A program made the position numbers and the translations under genes. The notes below the pieces were generated by a model. That model worked only from the letters and a program-made list of their open reading frames with translations. It was not told where the DNA came from and did not search any database. Source: Banduia mediterranea (GTDB taxonomy: Bacteria > Pseudomonadota > Gammaproteobacteria > Nevskiales > Nevskiaceae). From it: 39,451 bases of DNA. The stretch covers positions 1 to 39,451 of the forward strand of contig NZ_JAVRIC010000029.1 in the NCBI RefSeq assembly GCF_031846245.1. Direction: 5' to 3'. The first letter of the stretch is position 1, and each line of letters begins with the position of its first letter. This document shows, piece after piece, positions 8,853 to 18,052 of the stretch.

Positions 8853-10553
8853 ATGATCCAAGTTGCACCACAGCTCGAAGCGGGAGCGACCACGGTCAGG
8901 GTTCTGCTGGTGGAGGACAGCCAGGCCGACGTCCTGCTGATGAAGCGTTACCTGCAACGCGTGTCTCCGGTTCGATACCAGGTCACGGTTGCGCGCACGC
9001 GCGAGACCGCCGTCACCGCGCTGCGTCAGCCCTTCGATGTATGCATCATGGATTTTTACCTCGGTGGATTTACCGGTCTGGAACTGCTGCAAGGCTTAGA
9101 TGCCGAGGAATTGTCCGGACCCGTTATCCTGATCACCGGGGTGCCTGATGAGCGTATCGACCAACAGGCGCTGGACTGCGGCGTCGCCGATTTCCTGTCC
9201 AAGGCTGAAGCGGTAACGCCGCTGCTCGACCGCAGCATCCGCTATGCGCGCCGCCAGTTCGAGCAGCAGCGTCGGCTACGCCATTTGGTGGAACACGATC
9301 CACTCACCGGCCTGTTGAATCGCGAAACGTTCACGCAACGACTGATCCGGTTGCGGCATGCCGAAGCCCAGCAGCCACAGGGGCTGTACCTGCTCTGCGT
9401 GGGTATCGATGGTCTCAACAGCGTCAACGACAACTGGGGGCATGGCGTCGGCGATCGAGCCCTGGTCCACGTGTCCAGCCGCCTGGGACACGCGGTCGGC
9501 GAATCCGCGCCGATCGGCCGCGTCGGCGGGGATGCCATGGTGGTGGCGGTGACAGGGATGGATGAGTCCTCCGTCGAATCGCTTGCCCAGCGGATACTGG
9601 CCGCCATGCGTGAGCCCTTGAGTGTCGGCGCTGAACAGATCGTGACCACGGTCTCGATCGGGATCGTCAGCGCCGATCAGAGCCCCAGCGACGTGCAGGA
9701 ATTCGTGCGCCTGGCGGACCATGCGATGCTTGCCGCCAAGCGGGCTGGGCGCGACACGTTTTCGTATCACCGCACCGGTCGGCCGGCGACGACGCGGCTG
9801 CGCGCGTTGTTGGAGACCGACCTGCGTCAGGCGGTAGGCGATGATGAACTGTGGATGGGGCATGAGCCGCAGATTTCACTGCAGGACGGGCGCCTGACCG
9901 GCGCCGAAGCCCTGGCGCGCTGGACGCACCCGAAACACGGCAATGTTTCTCCGTCCCTGTTCATTCCGCTGGCCCAGGCCTGCGGGCTGATCCGCCCGCT
10001 GACGCGATGGAGCCTGCGCGAGGCCGTGGCCAGTCTGGCGTCCTGGGCCCCTCTGATCGACGATGACTTTCGGCTTGCGGTCAATGTTGCGCCCGCAGCC
10101 CTGCTGAGCCCGGGTTTCGCGGAGCAACTCGACGAGCTGCTGAGTCAGGGCGGTGTGTCGGCGCGGAACCTGCGCCTGGAGATTACCGAGGATTACTTTG
10201 CCTATGACGATGTCTACCAGAAATTGCAGCGGTTGTACGACATGGGCCTGAGCCTGGCCCTGGATGACTTCGGGACCGGATATTCCTCGCTGACGCGGCT
10301 CTCGCGCCTGCCGATCGATACCCTCAAGATCGACCAGAGCTTCGTCAAAGACATGACCACGGACGCACGAGCCGCTGCGCTGGTGAAATCGATATTGTCG
10401 GTCGGCAAGGATCTGGACATGACGGTGATCGCCGAAGGGGTGGAAACCGCGGAGCAGGCGGATCGGTTGCTCGAACTGGGATGTCGAACGGTGCAAGGGT
10501 TTCTCTACGGCACCAACGAGGACCGCCTGGCATTCACCTCCCGGCTGCTGTGA
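8853..10553 (+). CDS. REC-GGDEF-EAL response regulator, probable c-di-GMP phosphodiesterase
   Basis: The 566-residue cytosolic protein has a receiver domain (about 15-130; acidic pair E21/D22, phosphoacceptor D67 in CIMDFYLGG, Lys in LSKAE near 117), a GGDEF domain (about 145-305) and an EAL domain (about 315-560). The GGDEF signature is GGDAM at 225-229, so the catalytic Glu is lost and cyclase activity is unlikely. The EAL domain keeps EAL (352-354), N411, E443, D471/D472 in DDFGTG, K492, E528 in AEGVET and Q548, so it probably hydrolyses c-di-GMP. The degenerate GGDEF may act as a GTP sensor. No partner kinase is adjacent. The GGAAGAGG before the ATG supports the start. Confidence 0.9.
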   Translation: MIQVAPQLEAGATTVRVLLVEDSQADVLLMKRYLQRVSPVRYQVTVARTRETAVTALRQPFDVCIMDFYLGGFTGLELLQGLDAEELSGPVILITGVPDERIDQQALDCGVADFLSKAEAVTPLLDRSIRYARRQFEQQRRLRHLVEHDPLTGLLNRETFTQRLIRLRHAEAQQPQGLYLLCVGIDGLNSVNDNWGHGVGDRALVHVSSRLGHAVGESAPIGRVGGDAMVVAVTGMDESSVESLAQRILAAMREPLSVGAEQIVTTVSIGIVSADQSPSDVQEFVRLADHAMLAAKRAGRDTFSYHRTGRPATTRLRALLETDLRQAVGDDELWMGHEPQISLQDGRLTGAEALARWTHPKHGNVSPSLFIPLAQACGLIRPLTRWSLREAVASLASWAPLIDDDFRLAVNVAPAALLSPGFAEQLDELLSQGGVSARNLRLEITEDYFAYDDVYQKLQRLYDMGLSLALDDFGTGYSSLTRLSRLPIDTLKIDQSFVKDMTTDARAAALVKSILSVGKDLDMTVIAEGVETAEQADRLLELGCRTVQGFLYGTNEDRLAFTSRLL

Positions 10554-10573
10554 CGATGCCGTGCGGCATCGTC
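10552..10573. other. 10-bp hairpin at the end of the REC-GGDEF-EAL gene
   Basis: GACGATGCCG (10552-10561) and its complement (10564-10573) are separated by only two bases and overlap the stop codon. No T run follows, so this is a transcript-end stabiliser or a weak terminator at best. Confidence 0.4.
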
Positions 10574-10588
10574 GCCTGATCGGCCGCC

Positions 10589-11770
10589 ATGTTTTCCTGT
10601 GATGTTGTGGTCATCGGCGGTGGTGCGGCGGGACTGATGAGTGCGATGGTCGCCGGCCAGCGTGGCCGCCGCGTCGTGCTGATCGAACATGCCAAACGGG
10701 TCGGCAAAAAAATCCTGATGTCCGGCGGCGGGCGCTGCAATTTCACCAACCTCTACGCCGGCCCGGACAACTACCTGTCGTCCAATCCACATTTCTGCAA
10801 GTCGGCACTGGCGCGCTATACACCGGCGGATTTCATTGCACTGGTCGAACGCCACCGCATCGCGTATCACGAAAAGGAACTCGGCCAACTGTTCTGTGAC
10901 GAGTCGAGCAAGGACATCGTGCGCATGTTGCTGAGCGAGTGCGAGACAGCGGGGGTGAACATCCTGACCGAATGCGCGGTGCGGAGTGTTGAAAGTCTCG
11001 AAGGCGATGGTTTCGTGATCGATACCGCGCGCGGACGGTTCCAGACGGAATCCCTGGTGATCGCCAGCGGTGGTTTGTCGATTCCGAAGATGGGCGCCAC
11101 CGGTTTCGGCTATGCGCTGGCGCGCCAGTTCGGGCTTTCGGTTGTGGACACGCGTGCCGGTCTGGTTCCGCTGACCCTCAGCGGCACTCCTCTGGAGGAC
11201 TGGGAGGGATTGCCCGGAATCGCCATTGATGCCGCGGCCACTGCGAACGGGACGGATTTTCGCGGTGGATTGCTGTGGACCCATCGCGGCTTTTCGGGGC
11301 CGTCTATCCTTCAGATTTCCTCGTACTGGAAGTCGGGGGACACGCTGCACCTGAATCTGTTGCCTGAACTGGACGCCGCCGATGACCTGCTGTCGGCGCG
11401 GCGAGATCAGCCAAGATTGCGTCTGCGTCAGTGGCTGGACGCGCGGCTGCCGGGGCGCCTGGCACAGCGTCTGTGCGCGCGCTTCTTCGAGGATCGGCCG
11501 CTGGCGCAGCTCCGTGATGCGGCGCTGCGCGAGATCGGTCAGCAGCTCAACGCCTGGCCGATCGTTGTCAGCGGCACCGAAGGCTATCGCACCGCCGAGG
11601 TGACCCTGGGCGGTGTCGACACGCGCGAACTGTCCTCGTCGACGATGGAGTCACGGCGCGTGCCGGGGCTTTACTTCGTCGGCGAGGTGGTCGATGTCAC
11701 AGGCTGGCTCGGCGGCTACAACTTTCAATGGGCCTGGGCTTCGGCCCAGGCCGCCGGCGCGGCCGTCTGA
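10589..11770 (+). CDS. BaiN/HI0933-family FAD-dependent oxidoreductase
   Basis: This 393-residue flavoprotein belongs to the YhiN/HI0933/BaiN group. The N-terminal dinucleotide-binding motif is VVVIGGGAAGLMSAMVAG (6-23), followed by the family signature GKKILMSGGGRCNFTN near 39-54. ASGGLSIPKMGATGFGY near 163-179 and the C-terminal VTLGGVDTRELSSSTMESR with GLYFVGEVVDVTGWLGGYNFQWAWASG-type sequence complete the FAD site. The substrate is not known for most members. It starts 35 bp after the previous gene and is followed by uup after 45 bp, so the three may be co-transcribed, though no functional link is evident. Confidence 0.88.
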   Translation: MFSCDVVVIGGGAAGLMSAMVAGQRGRRVVLIEHAKRVGKKILMSGGGRCNFTNLYAGPDNYLSSNPHFCKSALARYTPADFIALVERHRIAYHEKELGQLFCDESSKDIVRMLLSECETAGVNILTECAVRSVESLEGDGFVIDTARGRFQTESLVIASGGLSIPKMGATGFGYALARQFGLSVVDTRAGLVPLTLSGTPLEDWEGLPGIAIDAAATANGTDFRGGLLWTHRGFSGPSILQISSYWKSGDTLHLNLLPELDAADDLLSARRDQPRLRLRQWLDARLPGRLAQRLCARFFEDRPLAQLRDAALREIGQQLNAWPIVVSGTEGYRTAEVTLGGVDTRELSSSTMESRRVPGLYFVGEVVDVTGWLGGYNFQWAWASAQAAGAAV

Positions 11771-11815
11771 TCCCGTAGAATCGGCGCCCCGGTTTCCTCC
11801 AGTCCTTGTGAAGCG

Positions 11816-13690
11816 ATGCTCCTCAACCTCAAGAATGTCAGCCTGAGTCTGGGTCGCAGTGTGGTGCTCGACCATGCGCAGCTGACGATCGAGCGCGGCG
11901 AGCGCGTCTGTCTGGTCGGCCGCAACGGCACCGGAAAATCCACGCTGATGCGTCTGATCAATGGCTCGCAGCAGCCGGACGACGGCGAAATCGTGATCGA
12001 CAGCGGCGCGCGCATCTCCGAGCTTCCGCAGGACGTACCGCCGGGTACTGAAGGCAGTGTCTTCGACGTGGTCGCCGAGGGTCTGGGCGAGGCGGGGCGT
12101 CTCGTCGCCGAGTACCATCATCTGATCGAAAGCGGCTCTGAGGACATGGGGCATCTCGGTCGTGTGCAGGCAGCACTCGAAGCGGTGGACGGCTGGTCGC
12201 TGGACGCGCGCGTCGAAACCATCCTGACCAAGCTGAAGTTGCCGGCCGATGCGGTGTTCGCTTCGCTGTCCGGTGGCCTCAAGCGACGCGTGCTGCTGGG
12301 GCAGGCCCTGGTCGCGGAGCCCGATCTGCTGTTGTTGGACGAACCGACCAACCATCTGGACATCGACAGCATCGCCTGGATCGAGGACTTTCTGGTCGAC
12401 TGGCCGGGCACGCTGCTGTTCGTGACGCACGACCGCGCCTTTCTGCGCCGAGTAGCCTCGCGCATCGTCGAACTCGACCGTGGCACCCTGAGCAGCTGGC
12501 CCGGGAGCTATGACGACTACCTGCGGCGCAAGGAGGACGTCCTGCAGGCGGAGGCGCAACAGAACGCGTTGTTCGACAAGAAGCTCGCCGAGGAGGAGAC
12601 CTGGATTCGCAAGGGTATCCAGGCTCGGCGGACCCGCAACGAAGGTCGCGTGCGTGCCCTGTATGCGCTGCGCGAGGACTTCGCGAGCCGCCGCAAGCTG
12701 TCCGGCAAGGCCAAGATGCAGGTCCAGGAGGCCGAACGCTCCGGCAAGATGGTGATCGAAGCCGAAGGCCTGCAGTTTGCGCACGGCGAGCGCCTGCTGG
12801 TACGGAACTTCTCGGCCACGGTCCTGCGCGGCGAAAAGATCGGACTGATCGGACCGAACGGCGTCGGCAAGACCACCTTGCTCAAGCTCCTGCTTGGATC
12901 GCTGCAGCCCGACCAGGGCACGGTCCGCTTGGGCACCAAACTCGAAATCGCCGTGTTCGACCAGTTGCGTACGGCGCTGGACGCCGAACGACCGGTCTGG
13001 GAACAGATCGCCGATGGTCGCGAGTTCATCGAATCACCGCAGGGTCGCAAGCATGTCATGGGCTATCTGCAGGATTTCCTTTTCACGCCGGACCGGGCGC
13101 GCAGCCCGATCAAGGCACTGTCCGGCGGCGAGCGCTCGCGCGTGATGCTGGCGCGTCTGTTCGCGCAGCCTTCGAACCTCCTGGTGCTGGACGAGCCAAC
13201 CAACGACCTCGACATCGAGACCCTGGATTTGCTCGAAGAGCAGTTGTCCGAATACAGCGGTACGGTCTTGCTGGTCAGCCACGACCGTGAATTTCTGGAT
13301 CGCGTGGTCACGCGCAGTTTCGTGTTCGAAGGCGCAGGCCGCATCGGCGACTTCATCGGCGGCTATAGCGAGTGGCGCCGTCAGGCGGCCGCGATGTCCA
13401 CGTCGGCCCCGGTCACGAACCGCTCATCGACGAAAGCGTCGACGCGCGCGCCGGCTCCCGCGGTCGCCGGGCGTCTCAGCAACCAGGAGAAGCGCGAACT
13501 TGACGCCTTGCCCCAACAGATCGAGGCGCTGGAGGGCGAACAGGCGCAGCTGGCCAGCGTCTTGGCGGACCCGGAGCTTTACCTCCGTGATCGGGCCGAT
13601 GCGGTCAGCAAGCAGCAGCGCGCCAGCGAGATCGAGCAGGCGCTGCTGCTGGCGTACGAGCGTTGGGAGGCACTCGAAGCGCTGCGATAG
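11816..13690 (+). CDS. uup: ABC-F ATPase Uup
   Basis: A 624-residue soluble protein with two ABC ATPase domains and no membrane segments. Domain 1 has Walker A GRNGTGKST (35-43), signature LSGGLKRR (151-158) and LLLLDEPTNHLD. Domain 2 has GPNGVGKTT (346-354), LSGGERSR (435-442) and LLVLDEPTNDLD. The interdomain linker (about 240-310) is basic and helical as in ABC-F proteins. The C-terminal helical region (about 555-624, LDALPQQIEALEGEQAQL) is the coiled-coil DNA-binding domain that separates Uup from EttA. ABC-F proteins act on ribosomes; Uup mutants in E. coli raise precise transposon excision. Confidence 0.92.
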   Translation: MLLNLKNVSLSLGRSVVLDHAQLTIERGERVCLVGRNGTGKSTLMRLINGSQQPDDGEIVIDSGARISELPQDVPPGTEGSVFDVVAEGLGEAGRLVAEYHHLIESGSEDMGHLGRVQAALEAVDGWSLDARVETILTKLKLPADAVFASLSGGLKRRVLLGQALVAEPDLLLLDEPTNHLDIDSIAWIEDFLVDWPGTLLFVTHDRAFLRRVASRIVELDRGTLSSWPGSYDDYLRRKEDVLQAEAQQNALFDKKLAEEETWIRKGIQARRTRNEGRVRALYALREDFASRRKLSGKAKMQVQEAERSGKMVIEAEGLQFAHGERLLVRNFSATVLRGEKIGLIGPNGVGKTTLLKLLLGSLQPDQGTVRLGTKLEIAVFDQLRTALDAERPVWEQIADGREFIESPQGRKHVMGYLQDFLFTPDRARSPIKALSGGERSRVMLARLFAQPSNLLVLDEPTNDLDIETLDLLEEQLSEYSGTVLLVSHDREFLDRVVTRSFVFEGAGRIGDFIGGYSEWRRQAAAMSTSAPVTNRSSTKASTRAPAPAVAGRLSNQEKRELDALPQQIEALEGEQAQLASVLADPELYLRDRADAVSKQQRASEIEQALLLAYERWEALEALR

Positions 13691-13956
13691 GAGATGCGGC
13701 GAGTTCATCGAGGCCCCCCGTCCGGAATGATGATCGATGTTCGAGGCGCGGCCGATGAAAAAGCCATCGGCCCTGAGCACATGATCGGTGACTCGGCTTG
13801 CAGCGACTGCGGCGAGTGGTCCGCCCACTTGATAATTGCCGGTATTGCCAAGGACGATTTTCTCCATCTCCCGCTGGGAGAAGGGAGCACTCATCGATTC
13901 GGCTCACATCTCATATTCGTAGACTTCTCGTGGGCAGATTCACGTGGATAGACTTA
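13691..13956. other. Spacer between uup and ompW-like gene with a CTCCC-type hairpin
   Basis: A near-palindrome (CTCCATCTCCC, GCT, GGGAGAAGGGAG; 13862-13887) resembles the CTCTCCC/GGGAGAG hairpins near 30465 and 35961. Open frames on both strands (85 residues plus, about 65 minus outside uup) show no recognisable domain, so I call no gene here. Confidence 0.4.
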
Positions 13957-14802
13957 CTAGAAGCGGTAGTTCACGAGCAGCGCGATGATCACCGGGTGGA
14001 TATCGATGTCGATCTTGTTGGTCGCCAGCGTGGTGCCGTCGCTGGCTTTGATCTTGATCGTGGATGTGGTCTCCAGAGGCAGGTACGAAGCCGAGAGGCT
14101 GACGCCCCAGCGATCCGTGACCTGGACCTGGGTGCCGATATTGATCACCGGATCCACCGAGGATGAGGAACTTGCGGTGGTGTAGGTGTCACCGGGAGTT
14201 CCGGCCGCCAGCGCGAGTGTGGTGCCGAGGCTGGAGTTGATCGCCTCCGCGGCGTTGTCCGAAAGCTCCACGTCGGTAAACCAGGTGTAGACCGCGCCGA
14301 CGCCGATATAAGGGCGGACCGCATCTTCCGGTTCGCGGAAGTTCCAGTGCAGGATCATCGCCGGCGACCATTGGGTCGACGACGCCACTGGATTGGTGTT
14401 TGGATCACCGAGGTCGGCGTTGACGACTTCGCCGGCGGCGCCGGGAGGCGCGACGGTGCCGTAGCCGTAGATGTCGAAGTCGGCCGGGATTCCCCCCTCA
14501 AGCTGCAGCGAGAGCTGATCGGTGAAGAAGTACTTGGCCGTCAGCGCCGGGGTATCGGAGCTGCTGATCGAAAGGCCAGTGCCTTCGGAGCTGAACTGCT
14601 CGGGCACGCCGAGCAGAGTCAGCAGCGGGCTGGGGCGCAGTTCGGTGCGCACCGGGCCGCTCGAATCGCGCGTATCGATGTGGAAATAGCCGGCCTGAAT
14701 CACAAGGTCGCCTGCGCCGAAGATCCTGGGAACGTCGTCCTGTGCAAGCGAGAGGCTGCTCCACCCGAGCAGGGTCGCACTGATTAGCAATTGTCTTTTC
14801 AT
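13957..14802 (-). CDS. OmpW-family outer membrane protein
   Basis: The 281-residue protein starts with a signal peptide (MKRQLLISATLLGWSSLSLA, cleavage before QDD) and ends in Phe within LLVNYRF, the C-terminal signal for Bam-dependent insertion. Between them are alternating beta-strand segments and the OmpW-type pattern of a small eight-stranded barrel (VIQAGYFHIDT, YFFTDQLSLQLEGGIP, FREPEDAVRPYIGVGAVYTWF, WGVSLSASYLPLETTSTIKI). It is longer than E. coli OmpW (about 212) because of Ser/Thr-rich loops. Starting further upstream would bury the signal peptide. OmpW proteins pass small hydrophobic molecules; the ligand here is unknown. Confidence 0.85.
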   Translation of the reverse strand: MKRQLLISATLLGWSSLSLAQDDVPRIFGAGDLVIQAGYFHIDTRDSSGPVRTELRPSPLLTLLGVPEQFSSEGTGLSISSSDTPALTAKYFFTDQLSLQLEGGIPADFDIYGYGTVAPPGAAGEVVNADLGDPNTNPVASSTQWSPAMILHWNFREPEDAVRPYIGVGAVYTWFTDVELSDNAAEAINSSLGTTLALAAGTPGDTYTTASSSSSVDPVINIGTQVQVTDRWGVSLSASYLPLETTSTIKIKASDGTTLATNKIDIDIHPVIIALLVNYRF

Positions 14803-14977
14803 CGAGGAGTTTTCCGGAGCTTGGTCGAAGGAGCGGCGGGTTGGCCTCCTGCCGGCTGCCGTCGGTCCCTGACGCATTCCGCCTTCGTATGCCATTCAGG
14901 GCATTCAGCAATAGTGAACGTACGCTGCTGATCGAGGCATGAACGAAGCATGAACTTTCAGATCGAAGTGCATGCAT

Positions 14978-15844
14978 TCATTGACTCAGGAGACTGTCGA
15001 TCATCGCCAGTGCGGCGGACGAGAGCGTTCTGCGCCGATGCCGGACGACACCGAGGTCACGATGCATGTGCAGTTCGGAGATTTTAACGACGCGCAGTGT
15101 TTCGTCCAGCATCGACAGCGGCAGCACACTCCAGCCCAGACCGATGCCGGCCAGCATTTTCAGGGTTTCCAGGTAGTTCGTGGCGAGCCGGATATGCGGC
15201 GACAGGCCGTGGCGTTCAAATTCACGCCGGACGATGCGATGGGTGTAGGTCTGCTCGTCCGGCAGGACCGCCGGGTGCGCGGCGAGATCGGCCAGGCTGG
15301 GTTTGTGCAGTCCCGCCAGAGCGTGCTCCGGCGCCGCGACCACCGCCAACGGGTCGGGCCAGATCACGTGGCATTCCAGCGAATCCGGGGCCTGGCTTGG
15401 CAGCGTGACGATGCCGAGTTCCAGTTTGCCGGCCAGCACCTGCTCACAGGCGACTTCGGAGTCCATGAAATGTATGTCGAGCTCGACCTGCGGATGTCGC
15501 GCGGTGTAGGCGCGCAGCACCGGGGGCAGGCGGTGCAGGCCGATATGGTGGCTGGTGCCGATCGACAGGCGACCGGCGACGGTGCCGCCGAGGCTGGCCA
15601 CGGCGCGACGTCCGTCCTCGATGTCACCGAGTGCGCGCCGTGCGTACGGCAGCAGCGCCCGCCCGGCATCGGTCAGCATGACGCGGCGTGCGATGCGGTC
15701 GAAGAGGCGATGCCCGAGCCGCTCCTCCAGCGACATCAGACGTTTGCTGACCGCAGGCTGGCTCAGATGCAGATGTTGCGCGGCGGCGGAGACCGATCCG
15801 GTTTCGGCGACCTCCACGAAGGCGGTTAGATCACGCAGGTCCAT
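14978..15844 (-). CDS. LysR-family transcriptional regulator, divergent from leuC
   Basis: A 288-residue LysR protein. The winged HTH spans residues 1-60 (LTAFVEVAETGSVSAAAQHL, LSQPAVSKRLMSLEERLG, LTDAGRALL). The C-terminal substrate-binding domain starts near residue 93 (GRLSIGTSHHIGLHRLPPVL) and includes LELGIVTLP and GIGLGWSVLPLSML. The divergent position 134 bp from leuC suggests control of the leuCDB genes, as seen for LysR genes beside leuC in other proteobacteria. The inducer might be a leucine-pathway intermediate; that is inference. Confidence 0.9.
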   Translation of the reverse strand: MDLRDLTAFVEVAETGSVSAAAQHLHLSQPAVSKRLMSLEERLGHRLFDRIARRVMLTDAGRALLPYARRALGDIEDGRRAVASLGGTVAGRLSIGTSHHIGLHRLPPVLRAYTARHPQVELDIHFMDSEVACEQVLAGKLELGIVTLPSQAPDSLECHVIWPDPLAVVAAPEHALAGLHKPSLADLAAHPAVLPDEQTYTHRIVRREFERHGLSPHIRLATNYLETLKMLAGIGLGWSVLPLSMLDETLRVVKISELHMHRDLGVVRHRRRTLSSAALAMIDSLLSQ

Positions 15845-15861
15845 CGCTCGAACAGGCTCCT

Positions 15862-15895
15862 TGGAAAATAAATTCCAGAAGGGAATGGATAATAT
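15862..15895 (+). promoter_or_regulatory. Putative LysR boxes and -10 in the lysR-leuC spacer
   Basis: TGGAA-N6-TTCCA (15862-15877) overlaps ATTCC-N5-GGAAT (15872-15886), two adjoining dyads. TAATAT at 15890-15895 could be the leuC -10; no -35 is visible at the right distance, as expected for an activator-dependent promoter. Confidence 0.45.
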
Positions 15896-15978
15896 AGAAA
15901 AGCATCACTGGAGTAATGAAACTCCGAAGACTAGACTGCGCGCCCTCGATGGAATCTCGATGCAAGGGGTCTGAAGCG

Positions 15979-17415
15979 ATGGTCGTGGAAACGCCAAGAA
16001 CGCTGTACGAAAAGATCTGGGACGCGCACGTCGTCGAGCCGCTGGGCGAAGGCGGCAGTGACGAGGCGGCGCTGATCTATATCGACCGTCATCTGGTGCA
16101 TGAAGTCACCAGTCCGCAGGCTTTCGATGGCTTGCGCGCTGCGGGGCGCAAGCCGTGGCGGATATCAGCCAATCTGGCGGTGCCCGACCATAACGTGCCG
16201 ACATTCAACCGGGCCGGCGGCATCATCGACCCGATTGCGCGCGCGCAACTGGCGGCGCTGGACGAAAACTGTGCCGAGTTCGGCATCACCAAGTTCGAGC
16301 TGATGGATGTGCGTCAGGGCATCGTCCACGTGATCGGTCCGGAGCAGGGTGCCACCCTGCCGGGCATGACCGTGGTCTGCGGCGATTCGCATACCGCGAC
16401 GCACGGCGCCTTCGGCGCGCTGGCCTTCGGTATCGGCACCTCGGAAGTCGAACACGCACTGGCGACGCAGACCCTGGTGCAGAGCAAGGCCAAAACCATG
16501 CGGGTGCGCGTCAACGCTCAGGTCGGTCCGGGCGTGACCGCCAAGGACATCACGCTGGCGATCATCGGCCGCATCGGCACTGCTGGTGGCACGGGATACG
16601 TCATCGAATACGCCGGTGAGGCAATCGAGGATCTGTCGATCGAAGGCCGCATGACCTTGTGCAATATGGCAATCGAGGCTGGCGCCCGCGCCGGTCTGGT
16701 TGCTGTGGACGACAAGACCATCGACTACGTGCGCGGCCGGCCGTTCGCGCCGCGCGAGGAGCACTGGGCGCCGGCCGTCGCGGCCTGGCGCGAGCTGCAC
16801 TCCGACGCCGGTGCGCAGTTCGACCGCACTGTCGAAATCGATGCCGCGAGCATCGAGCCGCAGGTCAGCTGGGGCACGTCGCCCGAAATGGTGGCGCCGA
16901 TCAGTGGCCGCGTGCCCGATCCGCGGACGGCTCGCGATCCAGTACAGGCCGAAGGCTGGGCCCGCGCGTTGAAGTACATGGACCTGCAGGCCAGCATGCC
17001 GATCTCGGACATCCGCATCGACAAGGTGTTCATCGGCTCCTGCACCAATTCCAGGATCGAGGATCTGCGCGCTGCCGCGGCGGTGGTGCGCGGCCGGCGC
17101 AAGGCCGACAGCGTCAAGCTGGCGATGGTCGTGCCGGGTTCCGGGCTGGTCAAGGAGCAGGCCGAGGCCGAGGGCCTGGACCGTGTGTTCCTGGAAGCCG
17201 GTTTCGAGTGGCGCGAGCCGGGCTGTTCGATGTGTCTGGCGATGAACGCCGATCGCCTGGAGCCGGGCGAGCGCTGCGCCAGCACCTCGAACCGAAATTT
17301 CGAGGGCCGGCAGGGTGCCGGCGGGCGTACCCATCTGGTGTCGCCGGCGATGGCCGCGGCCGCCGGCATCGCCGGTCATTTCGTCGACGTGCGCGAGCAG
17401 GAGAGCGTCTCATGA
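15979..17415 (+). CDS. leuC: 3-isopropylmalate dehydratase large subunit
   Basis: LeuC with LeuD isomerises 2-isopropylmalate to 3-isopropylmalate in leucine synthesis. The 478-residue protein has the three Fe-S ligands C355 ([13 protein letters not shown]), C416 and C419 (GCSMCLAMN), plus [36 protein letters not shown] and the C-terminal [14 protein letters not shown]. The start at 15979 puts [13 protein letters not shown] close to the N-terminus as in other LeuC; an in-frame ATG at 15916 would add 21 residues foreign to the family. The stop overlaps the leuD start (ATGA). Confidence 0.96.
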   Translation: MVVETPRTLYEKIWDAHVVEPLGEGGSDEAALIYIDRHLVHEVTSPQAFDGLRAAGRKPWRISANLAVPDHNVPTFNRAGGIIDPIARAQLAALDENCAEFGITKFELMDVRQGIVHVIGPEQGATLPGMTVVCGDSHTATHGAFGALAFGIGTSEVEHALATQTLVQSKAKTMRVRVNAQVGPGVTAKDITLAIIGRIGTAGGTGYVIEYAGEAIEDLSIEGRMTLCNMAIEAGARAGLVAVDDKTIDYVRGRPFAPREEHWAPAVAAWRELHSDAGAQFDRTVEIDAASIEPQVSWGTSPEMVAPISGRVPDPRTARDPVQAEGWARALKYMDLQASMPISDIRIDKVFIGSCTNSRIEDLRAAAAVVRGRRKADSVKLAMVVPGSGLVKEQAEAEGLDRVFLEAGFEWREPGCSMCLAMNADRLEPGERCASTSNRNFEGRQGAGGRTHLVSPAMAAAAGIAGHFVDVREQESVS

Positions 17416-18050
17416 GAGCCTTCAATGTCGTCAGCGGCAAGGTGCTGCCCTTGGACCGCGCCAATGTCGATACCGACGCGATCATTCCCAAGCAATATCT
17501 GAAGTCGATCCGCAAGACCGGTTTCGGCCCCTTCCTGTTCGATGACTGGCGCTATCTCGATGCCGGTACGCTGGATATCGATCCGGTCACGCGTCGGCCG
17601 AACCCGGAATTCGTGCTCAATCGCCCCGAACACGCCGGTGCCCGCATTCTGGTGGCGCAGGAGAATTTCGGTTGCGGCTCCTCGCGCGAACACGCCGTGT
17701 GGGCTCTGGATGGTGCCGGATTCCGCTGCGTGATTGCGCCGAGCTACGCCGACATCTTCTTTTCCAACTGCTTCAAGAACGGCATGTTGCCGGTGGTGCT
17801 CAAGCAGGCCGAAGTGAGCGCGATCCTGGAAACCGTCCGCCGTGATCCCGCGGTTCAGGTCACGGTCGATCTGCCAGCGCAGCAGGTCCGTTTGCCGAGC
17901 GGCGAGACCTACGGTTTCCAGATCGAGGCCGGTCGCAAGCGCGATCTGATCGAAGGCCTGGATGAAATCGGTGTGACACTGCAGAAGGCCGATTCGATTC
18001 GTGCCTACGAATCCCGCCGCCGCGAATCCGCGCCGTGGTTGTTCCAGTGA
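17412..18050 (+). CDS. leuD: 3-isopropylmalate dehydratase small subunit
   Basis: LeuD (212 residues) forms the swivelling substrate-binding half of isopropylmalate isomerase. Landmarks are [16 protein letters not shown] near residues 18-33, the family signature [16 protein letters not shown] near 84-99, [20 protein letters not shown] near 107-126, and the GLDEIGVTL end. The ATG at 17412 overlaps the leuC stop, so translation is coupled. Length is normal for the proteobacterial (bacterial-type) LeuD. Confidence 0.96.
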   Translation: MRAFNVVSGKVLPLDRANVDTDAIIPKQYLKSIRKTGFGPFLFDDWRYLDAGTLDIDPVTRRPNPEFVLNRPEHAGARILVAQENFGCGSSREHAVWALDGAGFRCVIAPSYADIFFSNCFKNGMLPVVLKQAEVSAILETVRRDPAVQVTVDLPAQQVRLPSGETYGFQIEAGRKRDLIEGLDEIGVTLQKADSIRAYESRRRESAPWLFQ

Positions 18051-18052
18051 AT

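Noticed and set aside
8336-9092. Minus-strand frames over the repeat and GGDEF remnant
   Set aside because: Low-complexity Arg-rich translations produced by the GCC/GTC run; the plus strand carries the true homology.
13694-13951. Possible small genes on either strand between uup and the ompW-like gene
   Set aside because: Neither translation shows a domain; the minus frame continues deep into uup as a shadow.
16165-17379. Minus-strand 404-codon frame opposite leuC
   Set aside because: Shadow ORF with no recognisable domain.
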